A DNA stretch of 32,082 bases from Oscillospiraceae bacterium (GTDB lineage Bacteria; Bacillota; Clostridia; Oscillospirales; CAG-272), in NCBI GenBank assembly GCA_015065295.1, contig SVQN01000030.1:1-32082 (forward strand), written 5' to 3'. A model generated the notes under the pieces. That model was not told where the DNA came from and did no database searches. It worked only from the letters and a program-made list of their open reading frames with translations. Both the position numbers and the translations under genes were made by a program. How positions within the stretch are numbered: position 1 is the first letter of the stretch; every line of letters begins with the position of its first letter. Positions 8,278 to 14,385 of this stretch are shown here, piece by piece.

Positions 8278-8445
8278 ATGATTACAGGACAGATTGTTCG
8301 TCAGCATCTGAAGCTGAACGACACACACGTTGTCGCGGACACCATCGACTATCTGGAGGCGAAGTTCATTTTCCGGACCGATGACTGGGATGGACTTGGA
8401 AAATGGGTACATTTTGCCGGTTCCGACGGTACCATGATGGAATAA
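8278..8445 (+). CDS. Truncated phage tail/baseplate-associated protein, 55 aa
   Basis: A short gene starting MITGQIVRQHLKLN and ending GSDGTMME, with GAAAGGAG 7 bases before the ATG. It matches from memory the N-terminus of a protein found upstream of holin and endolysin genes in Clostridia prophages (pattern MIT.qIv.q.L......vADTidYl.a.F.F.T.dW.GL.KW.hF). Those proteins usually run to well over 100 residues. This copy stops right after the KWVHF motif and runs into the next ribosome site, so it is probably a truncated remnant that keeps its start signals. It is the first gene after the consensus promoter; the next gene begins 12 bases later. Family recognition is from memory and moderate. 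Confidence 0.65.
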   Translation: MITGQIVRQHLKLNDTHVVADTIDYLEAKFIFRTDDWDGLGKWVHFAGSDGTMME

Positions 8446-8457
8446 CGGAGGAACAGG

Positions 8458-8718
8458 ATGAGCATTGACATTACCATCCTGATCGCTGTCCTTGGCTTTG
8501 CGCTGTCCGTGGGGACGTTTTTTGTCGGACGGATGACGGCAGCGAAGAACAGCGGACAGCAGACCGGACAGGTTCTGACGGAACTCGGCTATATCAAGAA
8601 AGGGATCGACGGACTGGAACGGGACATCAAGGAAATCAAGCGGCAGTACACCGATCTGGATGTGCGGGTGTCCAAACTGGAGGAAGCGATCCGGATTTAT
8701 CACAAGGAGGGCGTATGA
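8458..8718 (+). CDS. Small phage membrane protein with coiled coil (holin-associated type)
   Basis: An 86-residue protein. Residues 5-24 (ITILIAVLGFALSVGTFFVG) form one membrane span, and residues 38-80 (VLTELGYIKKGIDGLERDIKEIKRQYTDLDVRVSKLEEAI) form a heptad-like coiled coil. Proteins of this layout (one N-terminal span plus coiled coil) sit beside endolysins in many Firmicutes prophages, where they resemble XhlA-type lysis accessories. The ribosome site is CGGAGGAACAGG before the ATG. Its last codons overlap the first bases of the endolysin gene by 4 bases, a sign of translational coupling. Confidence 0.75.
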   Translation: MSIDITILIAVLGFALSVGTFFVGRMTAAKNSGQQTGQVLTELGYIKKGIDGLERDIKEIKRQYTDLDVRVSKLEEAIRIYHKEGV

Positions 8719-9245
8719 TCTACAGCGGAAAATACAGGGTAACGTCCCCGTTCGGGCGGCGTGTGCTGAACGGAAAACCGGACGATCACAAGGGGATTGA
8801 CGTCGTCGGGATCACAGACAAACACGTCTGCGCGGTTGTCGGCGGACGGGTGGCGGCATCCACGATTATCACGGATAAGTCCGACCGGACGTGGGAATGG
8901 GGCAATTACGTCCGCGTGGATGGCGATGACGGGCGGATGTACTACTACTGCCACCTGAGCAAACGTCTGGTATCGGTCGGACGGCGCGTGGAGGCAGGTC
9001 GGCACATCGGAATTGAGGGGAATACGGGATATTCCTTCGGCAGCCATTGTCACTTTGAGGTGCGCGAGAACGGCGTGAGCATTGATCCTGCGCCGTTCCT
9101 CGGGATTCCGAACAAGGCGGGTATATACGGGACGGACTGGCGCGCGGAAGTGCAGAAGAAGTTCGGCCTGTCGAAGGATACGATGACGTACATGGATGGG
9201 TACAGGTATGCGGCGGATCTGTACCGGAAGCTGGGAAGAAAGTAA
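8715..9245 (+). CDS. Phage-type endolysin, M23 (LytM-like) metallopeptidase
   Basis: A 176-residue peptidoglycan endopeptidase. Residues 10-115 form the M23 domain: SPFGRR near the start, the zinc motif HKGIDVV (H-x3-D), then YYYCHLSK, GNTGYSFGSHCHFEVRENG with the catalytic and zinc-binding H-x-H, and DPAPFL at the end. There is no signal peptide, as expected for an enzyme released through holin pores. The C-terminal 45 residues (WRAEVQKKFGLSKDTMTYMDGYRYAADLYRKLG) look like a small helical wall-binding or N-acetylmuramidase-associated tail. The start overlaps the upstream gene by 4 bases, with AAGGAGG ahead of the ATG. It is part of the lysis cassette. Confidence 0.9.
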   Translation: MIYSGKYRVTSPFGRRVLNGKPDDHKGIDVVGITDKHVCAVVGGRVAASTIITDKSDRTWEWGNYVRVDGDDGRMYYYCHLSKRLVSVGRRVEAGRHIGIEGNTGYSFGSHCHFEVRENGVSIDPAPFLGIPNKAGIYGTDWRAEVQKKFGLSKDTMTYMDGYRYAADLYRKLGRK

Positions 9246-9249
9246 ATTT

Positions 9250-9393
9250 GTGCAAAAAGAAAAACAGCAGGGTTGCGAATCCTGCTGTTTGCGGAGGTGG
9301 ATGAATGACGGGCATTTCATGTTATCATTCATGTGTTCGCCGGTCGCCGAACCTGACGAACGTTTTGGAAGGAATGTGCTTTTGGAATTCCAC
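9250..9393 (-). ncRNA. Candidate minus-strand small RNA of about 140 nt
   Basis: A minus-strand promoter with consensus spacing (9400-9428) is followed about 110 bases later by a strong minus-strand terminator (9262-9290, tail TTTTTCTTTTT). The transcript would be about 140 nt, antisense to nothing but the tail of the endolysin transcript. It folds into three stems: GTTCG with CGAAC (9335-9361), ATGAATGA with TCATTCAT (9301-9332, perfect), and the terminator. Between stems 2 and 3 lies CCACCTCCGC, complementary to GGAGGTGG-type ribosome sites. No known RNA family was recognised. The transcript ends are inferred. Confidence 0.55.
9262..9290 (-). terminator. Minus-strand rho-independent terminator
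   Basis: AAACAGCAGG and CCTGCTGTTT form a 10-bp stem with a 9-base loop. Only on the minus strand is it followed by a T-rich tail (TTTTTCTTTTT); on the plus strand GCGG follows. It therefore fits a minus-strand transcript, though it may also trim the endolysin message. Confidence 0.8.
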
Positions 9394-9399
9394 AGTTTC

Positions 9400-9428
9400 A
9401 TTATACAGCATATCTGACGGAAAGTCAA
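9400..9428 (-). promoter_or_regulatory. Promoter of the candidate small RNA (P1)
   Basis: On the minus strand, TTGACT (9423-9428), 17-bp spacer, TATAAT (9400-9405). The first transcribed bases read about ACTGTGGAATTCC. Confidence 0.75.
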
Positions 9429-9715
9429 GAATGATTTTACAGGAAAGTGAGCAAAAACGGCGTGTCGTATTGTCTCACTGCAAATAATTTGACCGTTTCG
9501 CGGACGGTCGGCGGTACAAGCGATCGGCGTCACCCATCAACAATTCCACACGCCGCTTGTGGATGCTCATTCCGGATTACTTATGATTCTTCCGATATGT
9601 TGCGAGGCTTATCAGGGCAGAGAGGAGAGCAGATAACGCTCGGATTGCCTGACAAACAGTATTTACAATGTCGTGGAATTCCATTGCTGTTCCTTCCCGC
9701 AGGTACCACAGACTT

Positions 9716-9744
9716 ATTATAACACAGAAAAAAACATAAATCAA
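9716..9744 (-). promoter_or_regulatory. Second minus-strand promoter (P2)
   Basis: On the minus strand, TTGATT (9739-9744), 17-bp spacer, TATAAT (9716-9721) with an extended -10 (TGTGTTATAAT). The sequence after it (TCTGTGGTACC) resembles that after P1 (ACTGTGGAATTCC), suggesting a duplicated start region. It fires away from the holin gene, towards P1. Confidence 0.7.
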
Positions 9745-9764
9745 CAAAAACGGAGGGCAAACGT

Positions 9765-9971
9765 ATGAAGCTCAGAAAGAAACTCTCGTCCCGCAAATTA
9801 TGGACGGCACTGATCGGCGTGATCGTCGGACTTGCGGCGGCGTTTGGAATTGAAGAAAACGATTACGCACAGATTGTAGGCGTGGTTGGCTCGGTGGTGT
9901 CCGTGGTGAGCTACATCTTCGGCGAAGCATCCGTGGACGCGGCAAAAAAGGATACCGGCGGCGAACCGTAA
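9765..9971 (+). CDS. Small phage holin
   Basis: A 68-residue protein. The basic start MKLRKKLSSRKLW is followed by two membrane spans (about 14-30, LIGVIVGLAAAFG, and 36-53, IVGVVGSVVSVVSYIFG), and it ends with a charged tail (VDAAKKDTGGEP). This layout is typical of small Firmicutes phage holins with two spans and both ends inside, which let the endolysin reach the wall. CGGAGG lies about 9 bases before the ATG. Unusually it is separated from the endolysin by 519 bases, and a terminator follows directly. No plus-strand promoter of its own was found in the last 50 bases of the gap. Confidence 0.8.
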   Translation: MKLRKKLSSRKLWTALIGVIVGLAAAFGIEENDYAQIVGVVGSVVSVVSYIFGEASVDAAKKDTGGEP

Positions 9972-9975
9972 AATG

Positions 9976-10004
9976 AAAAATCCTCGACATAGTCGAGGAT
10001 TTTT
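9976..10004 (+). terminator. Terminator after the holin gene
   Basis: AAAAATCCTCGAC and GTCGAGGATTTTT form a 13-bp perfect stem with an ATA loop. It is symmetrical, so it can also end the minus-strand tRNA-Leu transcript. Confidence 0.92.
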
Positions 10005-10014
10005 GTAAGAAAAC

Positions 10015-10094
10015 TGCGGGTAACAGGACTTGAACCTGCACGGTTGCCCAACGGATCCTAAATCCGTCGCGTCTGCCAGTTCCGCCATACCCGC
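10015..10094 (-). tRNA. tRNA-Leu, anticodon UAG
   Basis: The minus strand gives an 80-base tRNA: acceptor arm GCGGGTA with TACCCGC plus discriminator A; D arm GGCGGAACTGGCAGACGC; anticodon stem ACGGA with TCCGT around the loop TTTAGGA (anticodon TAG); a short class II variable arm; and T arm CAGG-TTCAAGT-CCTG. CCA is not encoded (GTT follows). Its 3' end faces the phage-derived lysis cassette, and tRNA 3' ends are common phage integration sites. Confidence 0.96.
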
Positions 10095-10102
10095 ATGGCG
10101 GT

Positions 10103-10131
10103 ATTATAACACACCTCCGCCGGTTTGTCAA
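10103..10131 (-). promoter_or_regulatory. Consensus promoter of tRNA-Leu
   Basis: On the minus strand, TTGACA (10126-10131), 17-bp spacer, TATAAT (10103-10108), with the extended -10 TGTGTTATAAT. It lies only 8 bases before the mature tRNA, allowing a very short leader. Confidence 0.9.
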
Positions 10132-10173
10132 GCCTGCGGAAATCCGTTTTTTGCCGGAACCTCCCCGAAACGA

Positions 10174-10202
10174 TTGACAAACCGGCACGAATGTGATACA
10201 AT
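10174..10202 (+). promoter_or_regulatory. Promoter of the Gfo/Idh/MocA gene
   Basis: TTGACA (10174-10179), 17-bp spacer, TACAAT (10197-10202), again with TGTG ahead of the -10. The first 13 bases (TTGACAAACCGGC) are identical to the divergent tRNA-Leu promoter, making a perfect 13-bp inverted repeat (10119-10131 and 10174-10186). Confidence 0.88.
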
Positions 10203-10245
10203 CCTTAATAATAAATCTGAATTTTATATAAAAACGGAGGTTTTT

Positions 10246-11310
10246 ATGGAAAAGATCAAGGTTGGTATTATCGGTACCGGCGGCATCAGCAATGCACACA
10301 TGGGCGGCTACAAGGCTCTTTCCGACCGCGTGGAAGTCGTTGCGGCCTGCGATATCGACGAGGCGAAGCTGAAGCGGTATGCAGAACGCTACAACATCCC
10401 GCACATCTATACGGACTACAACGAAATGATGGCGAAGGAAGACCTCGACTGCGTGAGCGTTACCACATGGAACTCTGCGCACAAGGGTGCGACCATTGCG
10501 GCTCTGCGCGGCGGCGCGAACGTTATCTGTGAAAAGCCGATGGCGATGAACGCCGAAGAAGCGGAAGAAATGCTCGCGGTATCGAAGGAAACGGGCAAGC
10601 TCCTCCAGATCGGTTTCGTCCGTCGGTTCGGCGGCGACGCAGACACCATCCGCAAGCTCACCGCGGCAGGCACGATGGGCGACATTTACTACGCAAAGGC
10701 GACCTATCTCCGCAGAAACGGCTGCCCGGGCGGCTGGTTCGGCGACAAGTCGTATTCCGGCGGCGGTCCGCTGATCGACCTCGGCGTACACGTCATTGAC
10801 CTGTCCCGTTATCTCGCGGGCAATCCGAAGCCGGTATCCGCGTTCGGCGTAACCTACAACAACCTCGGCTGCAACCGTGCGGCAGGTGCGGAAATGGCAT
10901 GGGAAATGTCCAGCAAGAAGACCGGTTACGAATACACCGTTGAAGACTTCGCGTCCGCGATGGTTCGTTTCGACAACGGCTTCACCCTTCAGGTGGAAGC
11001 GAGCTTCAACCTGAACATCCCGCACGACCTCGGCAAGATCGAACTGTTCGGCACCAAGGCCGGCGCGAAGATCGATCCGGGCGTAGAACTCTACTCCGAC
11101 ATGGCGGGAATGTTCGTGAACATCCAGCCGCAGGGCAACACGACGTTTGACGCAACCAATCCGTTCAACGCGGAAATCCGCGGCTTCATCGACGCAGCCA
11201 TGAACGGCGGCGAATGCCGTGCAACCGCCGAAGACGGCGTCCAGCTGATGAAGATTCTCGACGCAATCTACAAATCCGCCGAAACCGGCAAGTCTGTGGA
11301 TATTCAGTGA
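10246..11310 (+). CDS. Gfo/Idh/MocA-family NAD(P)-dependent oxidoreductase
   Basis: The start is set at ATG 10246 (MEKIKVGIIGTGGISNAH), where GGAGG lies 6 bases upstream; the frame is open further back but runs through the tRNA. The protein is 354 residues. Residues 1-120 form the Rossmann domain with GIIGTGG and the family motif ICEKPMAMN (EKP lysine near residue 97). The C-terminal alpha/beta domain includes GGGPLIDLGVHVIDLSRYL, which holds the catalytic His/Asp region. It probably oxidises or reduces a sugar or inositol-like polyol; the substrate cannot be told from the sequence. It has its own promoter and is followed by hairpin-repeat copy a, so it is likely monocistronic. Confidence 0.92.
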   Translation: MEKIKVGIIGTGGISNAHMGGYKALSDRVEVVAACDIDEAKLKRYAERYNIPHIYTDYNEMMAKEDLDCVSVTTWNSAHKGATIAALRGGANVICEKPMAMNAEEAEEMLAVSKETGKLLQIGFVRRFGGDADTIRKLTAAGTMGDIYYAKATYLRRNGCPGGWFGDKSYSGGGPLIDLGVHVIDLSRYLAGNPKPVSAFGVTYNNLGCNRAAGAEMAWEMSSKKTGYEYTVEDFASAMVRFDNGFTLQVEASFNLNIPHDLGKIELFGTKAGAKIDPGVELYSDMAGMFVNIQPQGNTTFDATNPFNAEIRGFIDAAMNGGECRATAEDGVQLMKILDAIYKSAETGKSVDIQ

Positions 11311-11324
11311 GATAAAGTGGATGT

Positions 11325-11433
11325 GGGGAAGAAACTTTTTGGAAAAAGTTTCTTCCCCTGTAGTTCCGCTTGCGGAACTACGCCCATCTTCAAAAACTTT
11401 TAAACTGGGAAACGAGGACAAAGTTTGTACAGA
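11325..11433 (+). repeat. Hairpin-repeat family, copy a
   Basis: The stem GGGGAAGAAACTTTTT (11325-11340) with AAAAAGTTTCTTCCCC (11343-11358) is perfect over 16 bp. A nested palindrome TAGTTCCGC-TT-GCGGAACTA (11361-11380) follows, then CATCTTCAAAAACTTTT and the family tail (TCTGTACAAACTTTGTCC read on -). It starts 14 bases after the Gfo stop; its far end supplies the NUDIX C-terminal codons. Confidence 0.85.
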
Positions 11434-11861
11434 CTTTGTCTTTTTTTGTTTAGAAATTCCATCGTTTTTTCATACAGCGCGGGCTGGATGAGCGGATAGG
11501 TGAGGGATTCCGGGAGACATTCGGAAATCATGATTTCGCCGATTTCCATTTCCGGCGGAAGGGTTCCGAGTTCCCGTACATCCGCATAATACAGCATCCC
11601 GTAAGTGATTTCATCTCCGGAACACACGCCGTACGCGCCGATTTTGTTCAGATCAAACGCGGCCGCTCCGGTTTCTTCGTACAGTTCCCGTCGCGCGGTA
11701 TCGTCGATGGCTTCGCCGGGTTCACGGTGACCGCCGGGGATTTCCCATGTGGTACGCTGTTTATGGCGGCAGAACAGCCAGCCGTTCCCGTACCGTGCCA
11801 TGATGACAGCGAATTTCAGCAGGCTGTCGTCCACGGTATCGAAAAATTTCACGTCAAGCAT
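11400..11861 (-). CDS. NUDIX hydrolase
   Basis: A 153-residue hydrolase of a nucleoside diphosphate linked to another group. The start is set at 11861 ([13 protein letters not shown]) because GGGAG lies 8 bases before it; an ATG five codons earlier has no ribosome site. The NUDIX box is complete: [24 protein letters not shown] (G-x5-E-x7-REL-x-EE-x-G). The first codons overlap the end of the kinase fusion gene by 13 bases, implying translational coupling within the minus-strand operon. The last ten residues ([10 protein letters not shown]) are encoded by the tail of hairpin-repeat copy a, so the C-terminus has been replaced or extended by the repeat. The substrate is not predictable; an oxidised-nucleotide or sugar-nucleotide role is possible. 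Confidence 0.9.
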   Translation of the reverse strand: MLDVKFFDTVDDSLLKFAVIMARYGNGWLFCRHKQRTTWEIPGGHREPGEAIDDTARRELYEETGAAAFDLNKIGAYGVCSGDEITYGMLYYADVRELGTLPPEMEIGEIMISECLPESLTYPLIQPALYEKTMEFLNKKRQSLYKLCPRFPV

Positions 11862-13548
11862 AGTGCGTTCTCCCATTCATCGATCAGATTCACAATTGTC
11901 TGCTGTCGTTCGGAACGTTCATCGCTGACTGCGCGTCTGGCGACATGATAAGATTCATCGTTCAGCAGCCATGCCTCCTGCGTTCTCTGATAATTGCCGA
12001 ACAGGGCAAACGCCATGGCTCCTGCTGTGTATACGTTGGTGACTTCATCAAGGGTATCGCCGAGACGATATTCTTCGGGTGACTGGAACCGTGAACTGCC
12101 CCACATCCGTCCCATATCGTTGACTGTCGGCATTTTCCGGAAAAAGTCGATATCGCAGACGGTGGTTTTTCCGCTTGCTTCGTCGTACATGACACTGCCA
12201 TCATAGAAATCCACGGCAAAATATCCGTTTTCTGCGGTATGATGAAGGAAGCCGAGAAGATCGCGGTATAGCCCGAGTTTTTTCTCGAGCGGAAGGTTCA
12301 TAATCCGCTGATGCGATGCCGGATACATTCGTCCCATACAGTCTCCGTCCGCCCACCGGAATACGACCGCGTACCCGCCGCCGATTTCCATAGCATCTAT
12401 GAGTTCGACAAGATTCGGGTGACGGAGTGCATGGTAAACAGGAACGGTCGCACGCAGACGTTCCACGGCATCCATAGGAATTCCGTTATATTGTTCAGTC
12501 GGCGCACCGGCGAATTTTATGAAGTACCGTTCGCCGTCTTTCTCCGTTCCGAAGCAGATATTTCCGGAATCCTGATCGTCAAATACTTTAAAGACCCGTC
12601 CGAAACGTCTCAGAAAGCCGAAATCAAACGGAGCTTTCAGTTTATACGGAATGCCGTCAAGTTCCTGTAAATAATATCCCTCAAAATACCACGTCGGTAC
12701 CGGATTCCGCATATTGTCGTACCATTCCAGCACTTCCCGCGCCTGATTCATCATCGTGTCGATTTCATCCTGCCCGAACGGGATCGCCCAGTAGACCGAC
12801 GACAGCGTGTTGCTCGAAATGTACAGCGCGAGCAGCCGCCAGAAGTCCATCGGCACGTTTCCGTCAAAGTACCCGTTCACCATGCCGGACGCAAACAGCG
12901 GCGACACCTGCGCGCACCACACGATCCGGTTGAATTCCTCCCACGGGTCGCCGTAGTCGAAGCGGTTGAAGTCGATCACGGTGAGGGTGCCGCTTTGGTC
13001 AATCATCATGTTGCCGATATGGTAGTCGCCGTGCTGGAAGCTCTGCGGACGGTCATGCAGGAGATGCCGGTTTTCGTCAATGTACCGGATCATGTCCTCC
13101 GCGCCGTCGAACTTCAGCGGGCAGTCGCGGTAGCCTTTGATTTTCCGGTCGATTTTTTTGTTGAAGCGGGATTCCCATTCCTCCTGCGAATCCGGCGCGG
13201 GGATGGTGTGGATTTTGGCAAGAATCCGTCCGGCGGTGAGTCCGAAGGCATATTGTTCGGCATCGGAATACGAAGCGATCGTTTCTTCCGCGTCCGTACC
13301 GTCGATCCATGTCTGGACAGAGTATACGAATTCATCCGTTTTTCCGAACGTCAGCGGCGGCACATCGGGATTCCGAGCGTGTCCACTGCCTGCATGACTT
13401 CGAATTCGGCTTTTTTCTTTTCGTATGAGCCGGGTTCCGAGGTGCGGAGAAGATATTTTGTCCCGTCAGCGGTTTCCGCACAGTATTTTTTGTCTCCCGA
13501 CCAGCCTTTGTCAACGGGAGTTCGTTTGACAAGATTCGATAATTCCAT
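11849..13548 (-). pseudogene. Double-kinase fusion (APH-like plus Ser/Thr-kinase-like) interrupted by a frameshift
   Basis: Translation would begin at 13548 (MELSNLVKRT, GGAGGTG 5 bases upstream) and stops at TGA 13351-13353 after IPMCRR. The same protein continues at once in another frame (PPLTFGKTDEFVYS...) to 11849. Restoring one base in the CCGCCG run near 13355 rejoins them (MCR-PLTF). The joined protein of about 568 residues has two kinase folds. The first, about 300 residues, is APH-like, with HGDYHIGN (catalytic loop) and VIDFNRFDYGDPW (metal loop). The second, about 270 residues, starts at KLKAPFDFGFLRRFG and has YFIKFAG (the ATP lysine), HPNLVELIDA, AVDFYDGSV and CDIDFF in place of HRD and DFG. 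Both kinase cores look intact, so the frameshift is recent or an assembly error. It is the middle gene of an operon with the P-loop kinase and NUDIX genes. Confidence 0.8.
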
Positions 13549-13562
13549 GAAAATCACCTCCG

Positions 13563-14339
13563 TCAGAGAAGGAATGTCCGGATCTGTTCCCGCACGGAAT
13601 CCCAGTTTCCGGCGGACACGTCATAGATTCGGATATCCTCTGCGATGTGTTCCAGAACGATCCGGTCATTTTTGTGGCGGGTTTCCCAGAACGCGATATC
13701 CTCCGCAGACGGCGGATTCTGTCCCCGGTCGGCGTGTGCGCGGGTGAGCTGTGCGGCAATGTCGGCGGTTTCCAGATAGAAAATGCGCCGCTTCCGTCCG
13801 CCGAGGGATTCGAGCAGGGTACGGACGTGAGGAACCGCCTGTTCGCCGGTGATGTGATAATTCCGCATCATGTCGTTGATCGGATGATGGAGCAGGGAAC
13901 CGTCGAACAGGAGAAAATCGAACGTATCGTCGATGGATTCCGCGAAATCCGTCCAGACGTACCGGTAGGCTTCCGTATATTCGTCCATGGAAACGAGGTG
14001 CGCCGGATGGTAACAGAATTCCTTATTCCGCAGTTCGGCAAGAAGTACAGGTGCAAACAGCGGCGTATCTTCATCGAAATAGCGCACCAGACGCACTTCA
14101 CCCGCCGGGACTGCATATTTCCGGAGGGCATCCCGTTCGTCCGGGAACCGTTCGCAGAGATTCCGGTATTCGCCGGCGGTCAGGTAAGCGGTGCAGTAGA
14201 AGTCGATCGGGTTGGTAAAGTCGAATTCAAGATACGCGCGCACGCGGCATCCCGCCGCTGTCAGTTCGTCCGCCAGCATCCGCGCCATCGTGGATTTTCC
14301 GATGCCGGAGACCCCTTCGAGAAAAATCAGTTCGGTCAT
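13563..14339 (-). CDS. P-loop nucleoside/nucleotide-kinase-like protein
   Basis: The start is set at 14339 (MTELIFLEGVSGIGKST), where AAGGAGGG lies 4 bases upstream; the frame is open earlier without a ribosome site. The protein is 258 residues. The Walker A motif GVSGIGKST is at residues 9-17; FDFLLFDGSLLHHPINDMM (about 135-155) contains the Asp expected in Walker B, as in thymidylate-kinase-like proteins; GGRKRRIFYLET could be a lid or base-binding region. It probably phosphorylates a small molecule in the cytosol; the substrate is unknown. The downstream kinase fusion starts 14 bases after its stop, so it is the first gene of the minus-strand operon ending with the NUDIX gene. Confidence 0.8.
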   Translation of the reverse strand: MTELIFLEGVSGIGKSTMARMLADELTAAGCRVRAYLEFDFTNPIDFYCTAYLTAGEYRNLCERFPDERDALRKYAVPAGEVRLVRYFDEDTPLFAPVLLAELRNKEFCYHPAHLVSMDEYTEAYRYVWTDFAESIDDTFDFLLFDGSLLHHPINDMMRNYHITGEQAVPHVRTLLESLGGRKRRIFYLETADIAAQLTRAHADRGQNPPSAEDIAFWETRHKNDRIVLEHIAEDIRIYDVSAGNWDSVREQIRTFLL

Positions 14340-14385
14340 ACGTCCCTCCTTATTGCCTTGTTTAAAGTTTTTTCCCAAGAAATTC

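Larger units (their letters stand above)
9246..9764. other. Gap inside the lysis cassette, holding minus-strand promoters and a likely small RNA
   Basis: 519 bases between the endolysin and holin genes without a convincing protein-coding frame on either strand. The gap contains two minus-strand promoters (9400-9428 and 9716-9744), a minus-strand terminator (9262-9290) and several stem-loops: ATGAATGA with TCATTCAT at 9301-9332, GACCGT with ACGGTC near 9490-9515 (read on -), and AGTGAG with CTCACT near 9446-9480. The motif GTGGAATT occurs three times on the minus strand (near 9388, 9545 and 9678). Confidence 0.7.

Noticed and set aside
9291-9417. 38-residue plus-strand frame (MNDGHFMLSFMC...) after GGAGG
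   Set aside because: The ribosome site is only 3 bases from the ATG, and the frame coincides with the two stems of the candidate minus-strand RNA.
9440-9710. tmRNA, SRP RNA, RNase P RNA or 6S RNA in the lysis gap
   Set aside because: GGGAAGGAACAGC slightly resembles the SRP RNA tip, but the partner strand is missing; none of the conserved blocks of the other RNAs are present.
9798-10088. Minus-strand frame starting MAELADATDLGSV
   Set aside because: These residues are the usual spurious translation of a leucine tRNA gene.
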